Below are positions 1-6,985 of a stretch of 9,994 nt of DNA, in pieces. The position numbers and the translations under genes were made by a program. The notes under the pieces were generated by a model. That model did no database searches and was not told the DNA's origin. It was given only the letters and a program-made list of their open reading frames with translations. Within the stretch, counting starts at the first letter, position 1; every line of letters starts with the position of its first letter. This stretch comes from Chloroflexota bacterium. Lineage in GTDB: Bacteria > Chloroflexota > Dehalococcoidia > GIF9 > AB-539-J10. The DNA lies in NCBI GenBank assembly GCA_030604285.1, contig JAUVWD010000013.1:1-9994 (forward strand), written 5' to 3'.

Positions 1-1
1 G

Positions 2-571
2 GTGAATGAAGGAGTACGCCAGGGATATGCCAATGGTTATCTGCGCAAATCTGTGGTGACTCAGCCTTTCTCTGCTAGGGTAAATACTAAAGATAATACG
101 CCTGCTGATATTTGGACTGAGATAGTCCCTGGCGATAAGCTCAAAATCACTGTTATGCCTAAAGGGGGCGGCAGTGAAAATATGTCTCGCCTAACTGTGC
201 TATCTCCGGCACAAGGTCGCCAAGGGATCATAGATTTTGTGGTAAATCGCGTTGATGAGTCGGGTAGTAATCCGTGTCCTCCAGTAATCGTCGGTGTCGG
301 TGTTGGAGGGACGACAGAAAAGACCATGATGCTGGCTAAGAAGGCACTCCTGCGCAAAGTTGGCGAGCCAAATCCTGATCCCGAGGTTGCAGAAATGGAA
401 AGGGAGATTCTAACCCGGTGCAACAATCTAGGTATTGGCGCCATGGGTTACGGTGGCACTGTTACCGCTCTAGCGGTTCATGTTGAGGTCTCCCCTTGCC
501 ATATTGCTAGCTTACCGGTCGCAGTGAATATGCAATGTTGGTGCGATCGCCACGAGGAAGCGGTTCTGTAA
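2..571 (+). CDS. Class I fumarate hydratase (fumarase), alpha subunit, 5'-truncated
   Basis: This is the C-terminal two thirds of the alpha subunit of an oxygen-sensitive [4Fe-4S] hydro-lyase that interconverts fumarate and malate in the cytoplasm. The reading frame is open at the left edge. The 189 visible residues compare with about 280 usual for the family, so roughly 90 residues, including the first cluster Cys/catalytic Asp region, lie upstream. The GTG at base 2 is unlikely to be the true start. Visible family signatures, numbered from that GTG, are DNTPA (31-35), KGGGSENMSRL (54-64), NPCPP with C92, GVGVGGTTEK (98-107) and HIASLPVAVNMQC with H167 and C179. C92 and C179 are the expected second and third cluster ligands. 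The H167-to-C179 spacing of 12 equals what I recall for the catalytic His and last Cys of Leishmania fumarase. The matching beta subunit is at 6193-6756, five genes away. A tartrate dehydratase alpha subunit (TtdA) is the main alternative. Confidence 0.93.
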   Translation: MNEGVRQGYANGYLRKSVVTQPFSARVNTKDNTPADIWTEIVPGDKLKITVMPKGGGSENMSRLTVLSPAQGRQGIIDFVVNRVDESGSNPCPPVIVGVGVGGTTEKTMMLAKKALLRKVGEPNPDPEVAEMEREILTRCNNLGIGAMGYGGTVTALAVHVEVSPCHIASLPVAVNMQCWCDRHEEAVL

Positions 572-583
572 ACGGAGGTAAGA

Positions 584-1264
584 ATGGCCAAAGTTGCGGA
601 AAAAGAAAAAGTTCAAATGGTTGATATCTTCATAATGGACAAGCATTATCAAGTCCCTGAGGGCCTTACCATTCAGGCGGCATTAGAATATTGTGGTTAC
701 AACCTTATTCGAAGTGTTGGGTGTCGTTCCGGATTTTGTGGCGCCTGTGCCACAATATACTGCTTCAAGAATGACCCTCAACTAAGATATGCTCTTGCCT
801 GTCAAAAAGCTGTTGAGCCAGATATGTACTTGACACAGATACCATTCTTCCCTACTGCCGAGGCCCTTTATAATGTGGAGGATTTAGAGCCAAAAGAGGG
901 CGAAAACAAGCTAGTGGAGCTCTACCCCATCATCCTTACTTGTTTTGGCTGCAACAATTGCACGAAAAGCTGTCCTCAAGACCTGGAAGTGATGGAGTTT
1001 ATGTCCGCTGCCATAAGAGGCGATTATGAGAAAGTGTATGAAAAATCCTTTGATTGTTTGATGTGTGGCTTGTGTGCTGCCAGGTGTCCACAAGGATTAC
1101 AGCCATACGTCATGGCTATGGCGGGTCGAAGGTTGAGGGGAGCCTATCTTGCGCCCAAATCCCAGCATAATCTAGATAGAGTGAAAGAGATTGAGGAAGG
1201 GAGATTTGATGCTGAAATGGAGAAGCTGAAGCAAATGCCCACAGATGAATTGCGCGAGTTGTAA
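584..1264 (+). CDS. Fumarate reductase/succinate dehydrogenase-type iron-sulfur subunit ([2Fe-2S] plus two [4Fe-4S])
   Basis: This is an electron-transfer subunit of 226 residues. The N-terminal ferredoxin-like half has C47, C52, C55 and C73 (C-x4-C-x2-C-x17-C), a [2Fe-2S] pattern of the SdhB/FrdB kind but with a longer last spacing than the usual x11. The C-terminal half has two full C-x2-C-x2-C-x3-CP motifs, at C120/123/126/130 and C158/161/164/168. Quinone-linked SdhB normally has only three ligands (C-x5-C-x3-CP plus one from the first motif) for a [3Fe-4S] centre. The doubled four-Cys arrangement is closer to HdrC, GlpC and thiol:fumarate reductase-type proteins. The tail after about residue 190 is charged and probably helical. 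A GGAGGT ribosome site at 574-579 sits 4 bases before the ATG, and the gene starts 12 bases after the fumarase alpha stop. It is probably the partner of the flavoprotein encoded next. There are no membrane segments. Confidence 0.9.
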   Translation: MAKVAEKEKVQMVDIFIMDKHYQVPEGLTIQAALEYCGYNLIRSVGCRSGFCGACATIYCFKNDPQLRYALACQKAVEPDMYLTQIPFFPTAEALYNVEDLEPKEGENKLVELYPIILTCFGCNNCTKSCPQDLEVMEFMSAAIRGDYEKVYEKSFDCLMCGLCAARCPQGLQPYVMAMAGRRLRGAYLAPKSQHNLDRVKEIEEGRFDAEMEKLKQMPTDELREL

Positions 1265-1307
1265 GCCAAGCGTGAAATAGAGCCCGCGTTGTGAAACCCT
1301 TTCTGAG

Positions 1308-1314
1308 AGGAGGT
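1308..1314 (+). promoter_or_regulatory. Ribosome binding site fixing a GTG start
   Basis: AGGAGGT lies 7 bases before the GTG at 1322. It is a near-perfect Shine-Dalgarno match and supports the GTG over the in-frame ATG at 1340, which would be too far away for this site. Confidence 0.8.
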
Positions 1315-1321
1315 AGCTAAC

Positions 1322-3019
1322 GTGCCATATCCCGCTTCGATGGAAGAGAGCAAAAGAAAAGTAGAGGAAACCAGGCCAAAGCGACTAGAGAAGGGACTGC
1401 TTTCCCGCATTCCTGCGGAGGAAAGAGAGGCTTTGGTGAACAAGTTCCATCCTGACTACAAGAAAGAGCAGTTTCGTGAGCTAAGAATAGGGCCAAGTAA
1501 AGGCAGCCGTGCACCACTGGAGATAGCCGATTTATTGGAAGGCAATAGCCGCATTGATCCCGATAGAATTGACCTCGACAAGGTTGATTTTGACGTTGAT
1601 GTTCTGGTAGTTGGTTGTGGTGGAGCTGGGGGAGCATCAGCGCTGTTGGCCGAGGAAAATGGCGCTAACGTCCTCATATCATCCAAATTACGCCTGGGTG
1701 ATGCCAACACCATAGGAGCTCAAGCAGGAACCCAGGCATGCGACAGGCCCAATGATTCCCCTGCAATTCACTACCTGGACGCAATGGGTGGAGGACATTA
1801 TGTTAATGTGCCTGAGCTGGTAGAGGCGTTGGTGAAAGACTCCCCTGACGTGATTAAGTGGCTGGAATCATTGGGTGTCAATTGGGACAAGGAACCTGAT
1901 AATTCATATCATGAGCTATCCGGAGGTGGTGCTTCCCGAAGGAGATTGCATTCTTGCAAAGACTATACCGGGCTCGAAGAGATGAGGGTCATACGCGATG
2001 AGATAAGACAGAGAAATTTGCATGGGAAAAAGGTAGATTGGGTGGAATTTGAGCCAGCAATAGAGCTAATAATGGATGACAAGGGCCAAGTGGCTGGAGC
2101 AATATTAATGGATCTGGAAACCAGAAGGATGACTATAGTGCGAGCCAAAGCGGTGGTCATTGCTGCTGGAGGCATGGGTCGCACGCATATCCAGGGTTTC
2201 CCTACAACTAATCATTATGGCGCCACTGCCGATGGCTTGGTATTGGCTTACAGAGTGGGCTGTCCCCTTGTCCATATGGATACCATGCAATACCACCCCA
2301 CAGGTGCTGCCTTTCCTCCCCAAATTCTGGGATTCCTGGTCACAGAAAAGGTGAGAACTCTAGGTGCAGAGATCGTCAATGGTGATGGTGAGCAGTTCGT
2401 TCACCCTTTGGAGGCAAGAGATACGGAAGCCTCGGCCGAGATCCGAGAATGCAAGGAGCGTGGCAAAGGGGTAAACACGCCAACTGGTGAAGTCGGCCTG
2501 TGGCTGGATTCACCAATGATTGATATTCTACGTGGCCAAGGAACCGTTGCCAGAGAATTGCCAGCTATGGTTCGCCAGTTTGGCCGTTTCAATATTGACA
2601 TGGCTAAGGAACCAGTCTTGGTCTATCCCACCCTTCATTACCAAAATGGGGGAATTGTGATTAAGGCTGATGCCTCTACTCCTGTGCCAGGGTTATTTGC
2701 TGCGGGTGAGTGTGAAGGTGGAGTGCATGGAAGGAACAGGCTTATCGGCAATTCAACATTGGACTTGTTTGTTTTTGGCAGGAGGGCAGGTAGAGCGGCA
2801 GCTCAATGGGCTAAAGAGGTAAAATTGGGCAAACTTACATTAGACCATGTCCGCAAATGGCAGCGTGAGATTAAGGAAGCGGGTCTGGAAGAGATGCCCG
2901 TTTCTCCTATGCTTTTGCCTAATTATGCCAATCAGGACCGGCCTGTGCCTGGCTTTCAGCCGCTTGGTCAGGTAAGTCCCTATACACCTTTTGGCGATAG
3001 AGCCATACGCTGGATTTGA
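1322..3019 (+). CDS. FAD-binding fumarate reductase/succinate dehydrogenase-like flavoprotein
   Basis: This is the catalytic flavoprotein of the SdhA/FrdA/L-aspartate oxidase family, expected to reduce fumarate or oxidise succinate or a similar dicarboxylate in the cytoplasm. It has 565 residues. Residues 1-90 are a charged extension before the dinucleotide fold (VVGCGGAGG, 96-104). Active-site features are present: HPTG with H325, R366 in LEARD, H439 in HYQNGGI, and R473 in HGRNRL, matching as I recall His242, Arg286, His354 and Arg399 of E. coli SdhA. At the covalent-FAD position (SHT in SdhA) the sequence is ANT (N129), so FAD should be bound non-covalently. The part after GRRAG (486-490) is only about 75 residues, so the usual C-terminal helical domain is shortened. 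Fe-S genes flank it on both sides and are likely its redox partners. A broader role as a reductase of another unsaturated acid is possible. Confidence 0.9.
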   Translation: MPYPASMEESKRKVEETRPKRLEKGLLSRIPAEEREALVNKFHPDYKKEQFRELRIGPSKGSRAPLEIADLLEGNSRIDPDRIDLDKVDFDVDVLVVGCGGAGGASALLAEENGANVLISSKLRLGDANTIGAQAGTQACDRPNDSPAIHYLDAMGGGHYVNVPELVEALVKDSPDVIKWLESLGVNWDKEPDNSYHELSGGGASRRRLHSCKDYTGLEEMRVIRDEIRQRNLHGKKVDWVEFEPAIELIMDDKGQVAGAILMDLETRRMTIVRAKAVVIAAGGMGRTHIQGFPTTNHYGATADGLVLAYRVGCPLVHMDTMQYHPTGAAFPPQILGFLVTEKVRTLGAEIVNGDGEQFVHPLEARDTEASAEIRECKERGKGVNTPTGEVGLWLDSPMIDILRGQGTVARELPAMVRQFGRFNIDMAKEPVLVYPTLHYQNGGIVIKADASTPVPGLFAAGECEGGVHGRNRLIGNSTLDLFVFGRRAGRAAAQWAKEVKLGKLTLDHVRKWQREIKEAGLEEMPVSPMLLPNYANQDRPVPGFQPLGQVSPYTPFGDRAIRWI

Positions 3020-3021
3020 AA

Positions 3022-3027
3022 GGGGGG
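3022..3027 (+). promoter_or_regulatory. G-run ribosome binding site deciding the ferredoxin start
   Basis: Six consecutive G lie 6 bases before the ATG at 3034. This supports 3034 over the upstream in-frame TTG at 3016, which overlaps the previous stop codon and has no ribosome site. A similar run of seven G at 3508-3514 precedes the next gene, also by 6 bases. Confidence 0.6.
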
Positions 3028-3033
3028 AACCAT

Positions 3034-3480
3034 ATGCCACTGCGTGAGCAAACGGATGTCAAGGAAATTGAAATCATCTTGAATACAATCTTGAACATTA
3101 ATAGTCCACCTGTAGCACGGTGTAGGCTCCTATCCAGCGGGTTTAATCCTGGACACGCGTTAAATATTGCTGAAGATATTGGGGGACACAAGGAATGTAT
3201 CGCGTGTGGAAGTTGTGTGGATGCCTGTCCCTTCTTGTTTCGAGAGCCTTCTCGACGCGAAAAGACAGAGCAGCGAACATCCATGGCGCTGGAAATCATA
3301 GTTGGCGCTGACTGTGACCAATGTGATGCCTGTGTTCTAGCTTGCCCTCAAGTGGATACCACCATTAAGAACTATGTCGTCAATCGTCGCATGATAGAAG
3401 TGATGTCGCGGCTTGAGCAGAGAATAGGGGATGAGGACGAGCCTGATCTGGATCTGTTTGTGGAGGAAGCTGTAGCCTAG
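3034..3480 (+). CDS. Small dicluster [4Fe-4S] ferredoxin-like protein
   Basis: This 148-residue protein has two C-x2-C-x2-C-x3-CP motifs, at C55/58/61/65 and C94/97/100/104, predicting two [4Fe-4S] clusters. They are separated by about 28 residues rather than the short spacing of classical 2[4Fe-4S] ferredoxins, which gives an HdrC-like look. About 50 residues precede the first motif (one isolated Cys, C30). The C-terminal part is acidic (131-147). It begins 15 bases after the flavoprotein stop, so it is almost certainly co-expressed with it and may be a third subunit or the electron donor/acceptor linking the enzyme to a soluble carrier. I see no CCG (HdrB-type) domain and no membrane segment. 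The precise partner cannot be named from sequence alone. Confidence 0.85.
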   Translation: MPLREQTDVKEIEIILNTILNINSPPVARCRLLSSGFNPGHALNIAEDIGGHKECIACGSCVDACPFLFREPSRREKTEQRTSMALEIIVGADCDQCDACVLACPQVDTTIKNYVVNRRMIEVMSRLEQRIGDEDEPDLDLFVEEAVA

Positions 3481-3520
3481 TCATCGTGACGCACGAGGCA
3501 ATCTCAAGGGGGGGTCTTAA

Positions 3521-4699
3521 ATGGATTTTGAGATACCTGAAGAATTGAAGATGGTTCAAAGCATGGTCAGGGATTTTGTTACTGATCAGTTGAAACCACT
3601 GGAGAGAAGCATTTTGGGGCGGGCAGCCGACTTGAGCGACGCCACGATGTACCTTCCCATCGAGAAAGAACAAGAATTGATGGAGATGGTCAAAGGTCTG
3701 GGGTTGTGGGGAGTTAGCGTGCCTGAGGAGCTTGGCGGCGCTGGCTTGGACACCTTAGGCAATTGTCTGGTTGAGGAAGAGCTGGCTCAGACAATCGTGC
3801 CATTCAGTTTTGGCGACGTTACTCCTCTTCTTTTCGACTGCAACGAGGAACAGAAGGAAAAATACCTCTCACCGGTATTTGACCGGCGAAGATATCCCTA
3901 CCTAGCGTTGATGGAACCTGAAAGGGAAGCGTTTGAAATTGAGAAAATGGAGCTAAGAGCTGAGAAGAAGGATGGCCACTATGTTCTTGATGGTAAGAAG
4001 GTCTCCCTTTCCAGGCCCGGAGAGGATTATTTCGCCGTAGTTTTCGCCGTGACCGAGCCTGAGAAAGGGCCAAGGGAGGGAGTGACTTGCTTCTTGGTGG
4101 ACAAGGATACCCCGGGGTTCTTGGTGAGCGGTGATGGGGAGAAGACAGGATGGGAAGCTCAAGTGAGAGAACCTATTTCCCTCGTTTTTGACCATTGCCA
4201 GGTGCCTATGGAAGACATCTTGGGGGAGGAGGGGAATGCCTTTCTCCTGGGTAAGAAGTGGCTTCCCTTGAGGCGACTCGTAAGGGGCGCTAGGTGCGTA
4301 GGAGCGGCTCAGCGCGTACTTGACGAAGCGACAATACAAGCTCAAAGCTGGCAGTCGTTTGGCCAATATATTTCCGGACGACCAAGTGTCCAAGCAGCGC
4401 TGGCCGATATAGCTACGAGTATCCACGCCGCCAGGCTCATGGTTTACGAAGCTGCCTGGAAAGCAGACCGAGGAGACTCGGTACGCCGTGAAGCAGCTAT
4501 GGTGAAGCTATTCGCCACGCAAATGATTCACCTGGTTGCTGATAATGCCGCTCACATTTTCAATGCTCCGGCATATGTTGGAGGGCTGCCAATGGAAATA
4601 TTCTGCCGTAATGCCGTGGCAATGAGTGCTACCAATTTCGCCTTGCAACTTCAGAGGAATATCATTGCCAGAGATATACTTAAAGGACTGAAAGTGTGA
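3521..4699 (+). CDS. Divergent acyl-CoA dehydrogenase family protein
   Basis: This 392-residue protein has the length and domain order of the acyl-CoA dehydrogenase fold: N-terminal helices (about 1-125), a beta domain (126-235) and a C-terminal helical domain (236-392). Recognisable stretches are VPEELGGAGL (67-76), a degenerate LMEPE (130-134), GEEGNAF (235-241), QAALADI (291-297) and LQRNIIARDIL (377-387). The family normally oxidises acyl-CoA thioesters and passes electrons to electron-transfer flavoprotein. Several key positions differ here. The C-terminal catalytic Glu (the YEGT position of medium-chain enzymes) aligns by eye with N372. The alternative helix-G Glu of isovaleryl-CoA-type enzymes aligns with R251. 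The Arg that precedes FG and contacts FAD across the dimer is W277. It may be an unusual dehydrogenase/reductase, or a structural or regulatory paralogue. No ETF genes are nearby. It begins 41 bases after the ferredoxin stop, with a seven-G ribosome site. Confidence 0.85.
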   Translation: MDFEIPEELKMVQSMVRDFVTDQLKPLERSILGRAADLSDATMYLPIEKEQELMEMVKGLGLWGVSVPEELGGAGLDTLGNCLVEEELAQTIVPFSFGDVTPLLFDCNEEQKEKYLSPVFDRRRYPYLALMEPEREAFEIEKMELRAEKKDGHYVLDGKKVSLSRPGEDYFAVVFAVTEPEKGPREGVTCFLVDKDTPGFLVSGDGEKTGWEAQVREPISLVFDHCQVPMEDILGEEGNAFLLGKKWLPLRRLVRGARCVGAAQRVLDEATIQAQSWQSFGQYISGRPSVQAALADIATSIHAARLMVYEAAWKADRGDSVRREAAMVKLFATQMIHLVADNAAHIFNAPAYVGGLPMEIFCRNAVAMSATNFALQLQRNIIARDILKGLKV

Positions 4700-4747
4700 C
4701 ATGGAACTCTTCTCTCCTTGATGGCAGACCAAGAAAAGGGCCTTCAC

Positions 4748-6178
4748 ATGATGCCAGGTGAACTTGCCTTCACACCAGCGTGGAATCTGGCGAAGATGAT
4801 CCGAAGGAGGGAGGTTTCGCCAGTAGAGCTGGTGGACGATCTCCTAGAGAGGATATCCCGCCTCAACCCCACACTTAACGCCTATCTTACCGTTTGCGAA
4901 GATGAGGCCAGGTCTGCTGCTAGGGAGGCAGAGAGAAAGGTTATGAAGGAAGAGGATCTCCCTCCTCTTCATGGGGTTCCCATCTCAGTAAAAGACCTTA
5001 TCTTCACAAAGGGGATTCGGACCACAGGTGGCTCACTGATCCATAAGGATTTTATTCCTGACGAGGATGGGGTTGCGGTGGAGAGGCTACGTCGAGCTGG
5101 AGCTATAATTCTAGGCAAGACGAACACCCCGGAACTGGGGCAGTCATCCACTACGGAGAATCGGTTTGGCAAAGATTGTTGCAACCCTTGGAATCCAGAG
5201 CGAACTTGTGGAGGGTCAAGTGGGGGAGCAGCAGTAGCAGTTGCTTCAGGGCTGGGCCCTCTGGCGCTGGGAAGTGACGGGGGAGGTTCCATTCGTGTCC
5301 CCGCTGGTTTCTGCGGGGTATATGGTGTCAAGCCCACCCACGGCAGAGTTCCCCTTTATGGGGGATTTGGCAGCATGCCTCTCTTTGCCACCATGGGACC
5401 CATCTCTAGGACGGTTCGCGACGCTGCGTTTATGCTCACCGTTATCTCGGGGCACGACCCCAGGGATCCCTGTTCCATAAGAGGGAACTCACCTGATTTC
5501 CTGACAGCGCTCGAAGATAGGATAAGGGAGTTGCGTATTGCCTGGAGCCCCGACCTGGGGTTTGCTAGGGTTGACCCTGAAGTTCGAGCCATAGCTTTAG
5601 CAGGGGCAAGGGTCTTTGAGTCCCTGGGGTGTAATGTTGAGGAAGCAACACCGGATATAGAGGAACCCTTCCCTATCTTTGCTCCTATAGTACTTGCAGA
5701 TGAATATACAGTATCAGGGGAGCTCCTGGAGGAAGCTGTTGATGAACTTGTGCCCTACGTCAAGTCAACGCTGTTGGCAGGGAAGCAGGTCATGGGTTAT
5801 CAATACTCCCAGGCGCTGAGGGCTCTGGAACGCTTCAAGCTCAGGATGGCGCTCTTTTTCGATGGGTTTGACCTCCTTCTCACCCCAAGCACTGCGGTTG
5901 TCGCTTTCCCTTTAGGAAAGCGACCTCGTGAAATAGATGGCAAACCAGTGGGCACACTATGGGGTTCCTTCCCATTCACTGTTGCCTTCAATCTCAGTGG
6001 ACAACCGGCAGCTAGTGTCCCCTGTGGCTTCTCAAGTGATGGGCTCCCCGTGGGTCTTCAGATCGTGGCGCGGTGGGGTGAGGAAGCTACAGTCCTTCAG
6101 GCCTCTGCCGCCTTTGAAGAAGCTAGACCGTGGCGAGATAAGATACCACCCGTTGCTCAAATTCACACAACTACGTAG
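4748..6178 (+). CDS. Amidase-signature family hydrolase
   Basis: This hydrolase of the amidase signature family cleaves a C-N amide bond with a Ser-cisSer-Lys triad. Numbered from the ATG at 4748 (476 residues), the triad is K82 (in VPISVKD), S157 (first Ser of GGSSGG) and S181 (GGGSIRVPAG). The 24-residue spacing between the two Ser matches GatA. I chose 4748 because AAAAGGG at 4734-4740 lies 7 bases upstream and homologous proteins begin close to the ELAF motif. The upstream ATG at 4721 (nine residues longer) has no visible ribosome site, and the ATG at 4751 is also possible. There is no signal peptide, so it is cytoplasmic. Transamidosome subunit GatA is less likely because no gatB or gatC is adjacent and the setting is a redox operon. 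The substrate is unknown. It ends 14 bases before the fumarase beta start. Confidence 0.92.
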   Translation: MMPGELAFTPAWNLAKMIRRREVSPVELVDDLLERISRLNPTLNAYLTVCEDEARSAAREAERKVMKEEDLPPLHGVPISVKDLIFTKGIRTTGGSLIHKDFIPDEDGVAVERLRRAGAIILGKTNTPELGQSSTTENRFGKDCCNPWNPERTCGGSSGGAAVAVASGLGPLALGSDGGGSIRVPAGFCGVYGVKPTHGRVPLYGGFGSMPLFATMGPISRTVRDAAFMLTVISGHDPRDPCSIRGNSPDFLTALEDRIRELRIAWSPDLGFARVDPEVRAIALAGARVFESLGCNVEEATPDIEEPFPIFAPIVLADEYTVSGELLEEAVDELVPYVKSTLLAGKQVMGYQYSQALRALERFKLRMALFFDGFDLLLTPSTAVVAFPLGKRPREIDGKPVGTLWGSFPFTVAFNLSGQPAASVPCGFSSDGLPVGLQIVARWGEEATVLQASAAFEEARPWRDKIPPVAQIHTTT

Positions 6179-6192
6179 AAACGAGGATAAGT

Positions 6193-6756
6193 ATGGCTCA
6201 AGCAAAAAAAGTTACACTTCCATTAACTGACGAAACGTTAAAAGACCTGAGAGCAGGGGATAACCTTTTGCTCACTGGCGTTATGTACGTCGGTCGCGAT
6301 GCTGCTCATAAGAGGATGGTTGAAGCTCTAGATCAAGGTCAACCTTTGCCAATTGATATTAAGGGGCAGGTGATATACTTCATGGGCCCTTCTCCGGCCA
6401 GGCCGGGGAGACCGATTGGATCTGCCGGTCCTACTACCAGCGGTCGGATGGATGCTTACTCGCCTCGCCTCATAGCTGAAGGATTGAAAGGGATGATTGG
6501 TAAAGGCTTACGCTCCAAGGCGGTGAAGGATGCCATGGTAAGAGACAAAGCGGTGTATTTGGGTGCCATAGGTGGTGCAGGTGCTATCATTTCCAAGAGC
6601 ATTAAGAAGGCGGAAGTAGTAGCTTACGAGGAGCTAGGGGCTGAGGCGCTTCGCCGCTTAGAGGTAGAGGACTTCCCCGTCACAGTGGTAAACGATATCT
6701 ACGGCGGCGACCTGTACGAAGAAGGCAAAGCTAAATACCAGGTCAAAGCCTCCTGA
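6193..6756 (+). CDS. Class I fumarate hydratase (fumarase), beta subunit
   Basis: This is the beta subunit (C-terminal domain) of the two-subunit class I fumarase. At 187 residues it is full length for the family. Signatures are TGVMYVGRDAAHKR (28-41), GPSPARPGRPIGSAGPTTSGRMD (65-87), MIGKG (101-105) and GGAGA (127-131). R35, T81 and R85 have the same spacing as Arg421, Thr467 and Arg471 of Leishmania fumarase as I remember them, so the substrate-binding set appears intact; K104 is a candidate for the conserved Lys. The Fe-S cluster is held by the alpha subunit at 2-571, so the two must assemble although their genes are about 5.6 kb apart. A GAGG at 6183-6186 precedes the ATG by 6 bases. It is the last gene of the cluster, followed by a hairpin. 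A TtdB-type tartrate dehydratase subunit is the alternative. Confidence 0.93.
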   Translation: MAQAKKVTLPLTDETLKDLRAGDNLLLTGVMYVGRDAAHKRMVEALDQGQPLPIDIKGQVIYFMGPSPARPGRPIGSAGPTTSGRMDAYSPRLIAEGLKGMIGKGLRSKAVKDAMVRDKAVYLGAIGGAGAIISKSIKKAEVVAYEELGAEALRRLEVEDFPVTVVNDIYGGDLYEEGKAKYQVKAS

Positions 6757-6779
6757 ATACCAAATCTTGGCAATGAATC

Positions 6780-6808
6780 TAGCGGCCTACTCTTGAGTCA
6801 AGCCGCTA
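6780..6808 (+). terminator. Hairpin at the end of the fumarase operon, possible terminator
   Basis: TAGCGGC at 6780-6786 pairs perfectly with GCCGCTA at 6802-6808. Inside the loop, ACT (6789-6791) can pair with AGT (6796-6798). It lies 24 bases after the fumarase beta stop. No run of T follows, so it may be a transcript-stabilising hairpin, a factor-assisted terminator or a weak intrinsic one. Confidence 0.45.
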
Positions 6809-6856
6809 TTGCGCCATTCTGGGATATTTCCCTCCATTTAGGGTGACAACCGAGTC

Positions 6857-6874
6857 TGGTCTCCTTTGGTCTCC
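6857..6874. repeat. Tandem direct repeat of TGGTCTCC
   Basis: TGGTCTCC occurs at 6857-6864 and again at 6867-6874, a 10-base period of about one helical turn. Two same-face sites could bind a regulator, but a repeat this short may be chance. Confidence 0.25.
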
Positions 6875-6943
6875 ACACCTATTGTGTTTCAATGTCCGAT
6901 GTGGGCGGCTGTTACCAAGAACGGGAAGCTGAATATAGACTGA

Positions 6944-6956
6944 CAGCTATTAGCTG
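6944..6956. repeat. 13-base palindrome CAGCTA-T-TAGCTG
   Basis: There are two perfect 6-base arms around one central base. The site lies 188 bases after the fumarase beta stop and about 460 bases before the kinase start. It is operator-like in form, with no known regulator assigned. Confidence 0.3.
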
Positions 6957-6985
6957 AGGGCTTTCATGCCTCAAAGAATTGGCTC

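Noticed and set aside
584..1264. Ordinary SdhB of a membrane complex II
   Set aside because: The second cluster motif has four Cys instead of the C-x5-C-x3-CP [3Fe-4S] pattern, the [2Fe-2S] spacing is longer, and no membrane anchor genes are present.
3016..3033. Upstream TTG start for the ferredoxin gene
   Set aside because: It overlaps the flavoprotein stop and lacks a ribosome site, while the ATG at 3034 has a six-G site at correct spacing.
4969..5337. Long minus-strand open frames within the amidase gene (also 3953-4426 and 2919-3299 within other genes)
   Set aside because: They are antisense to genes with clear family motifs, have no ribosome sites, and their translations show no recognisable domain.
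4748..6178. GatA subunit of the tRNA amidotransferase
   Set aside because: The catalytic motifs are shared by the whole amidase family; no gatB or gatC is adjacent and the neighbours are redox genes. It cannot be fully excluded without a tree.
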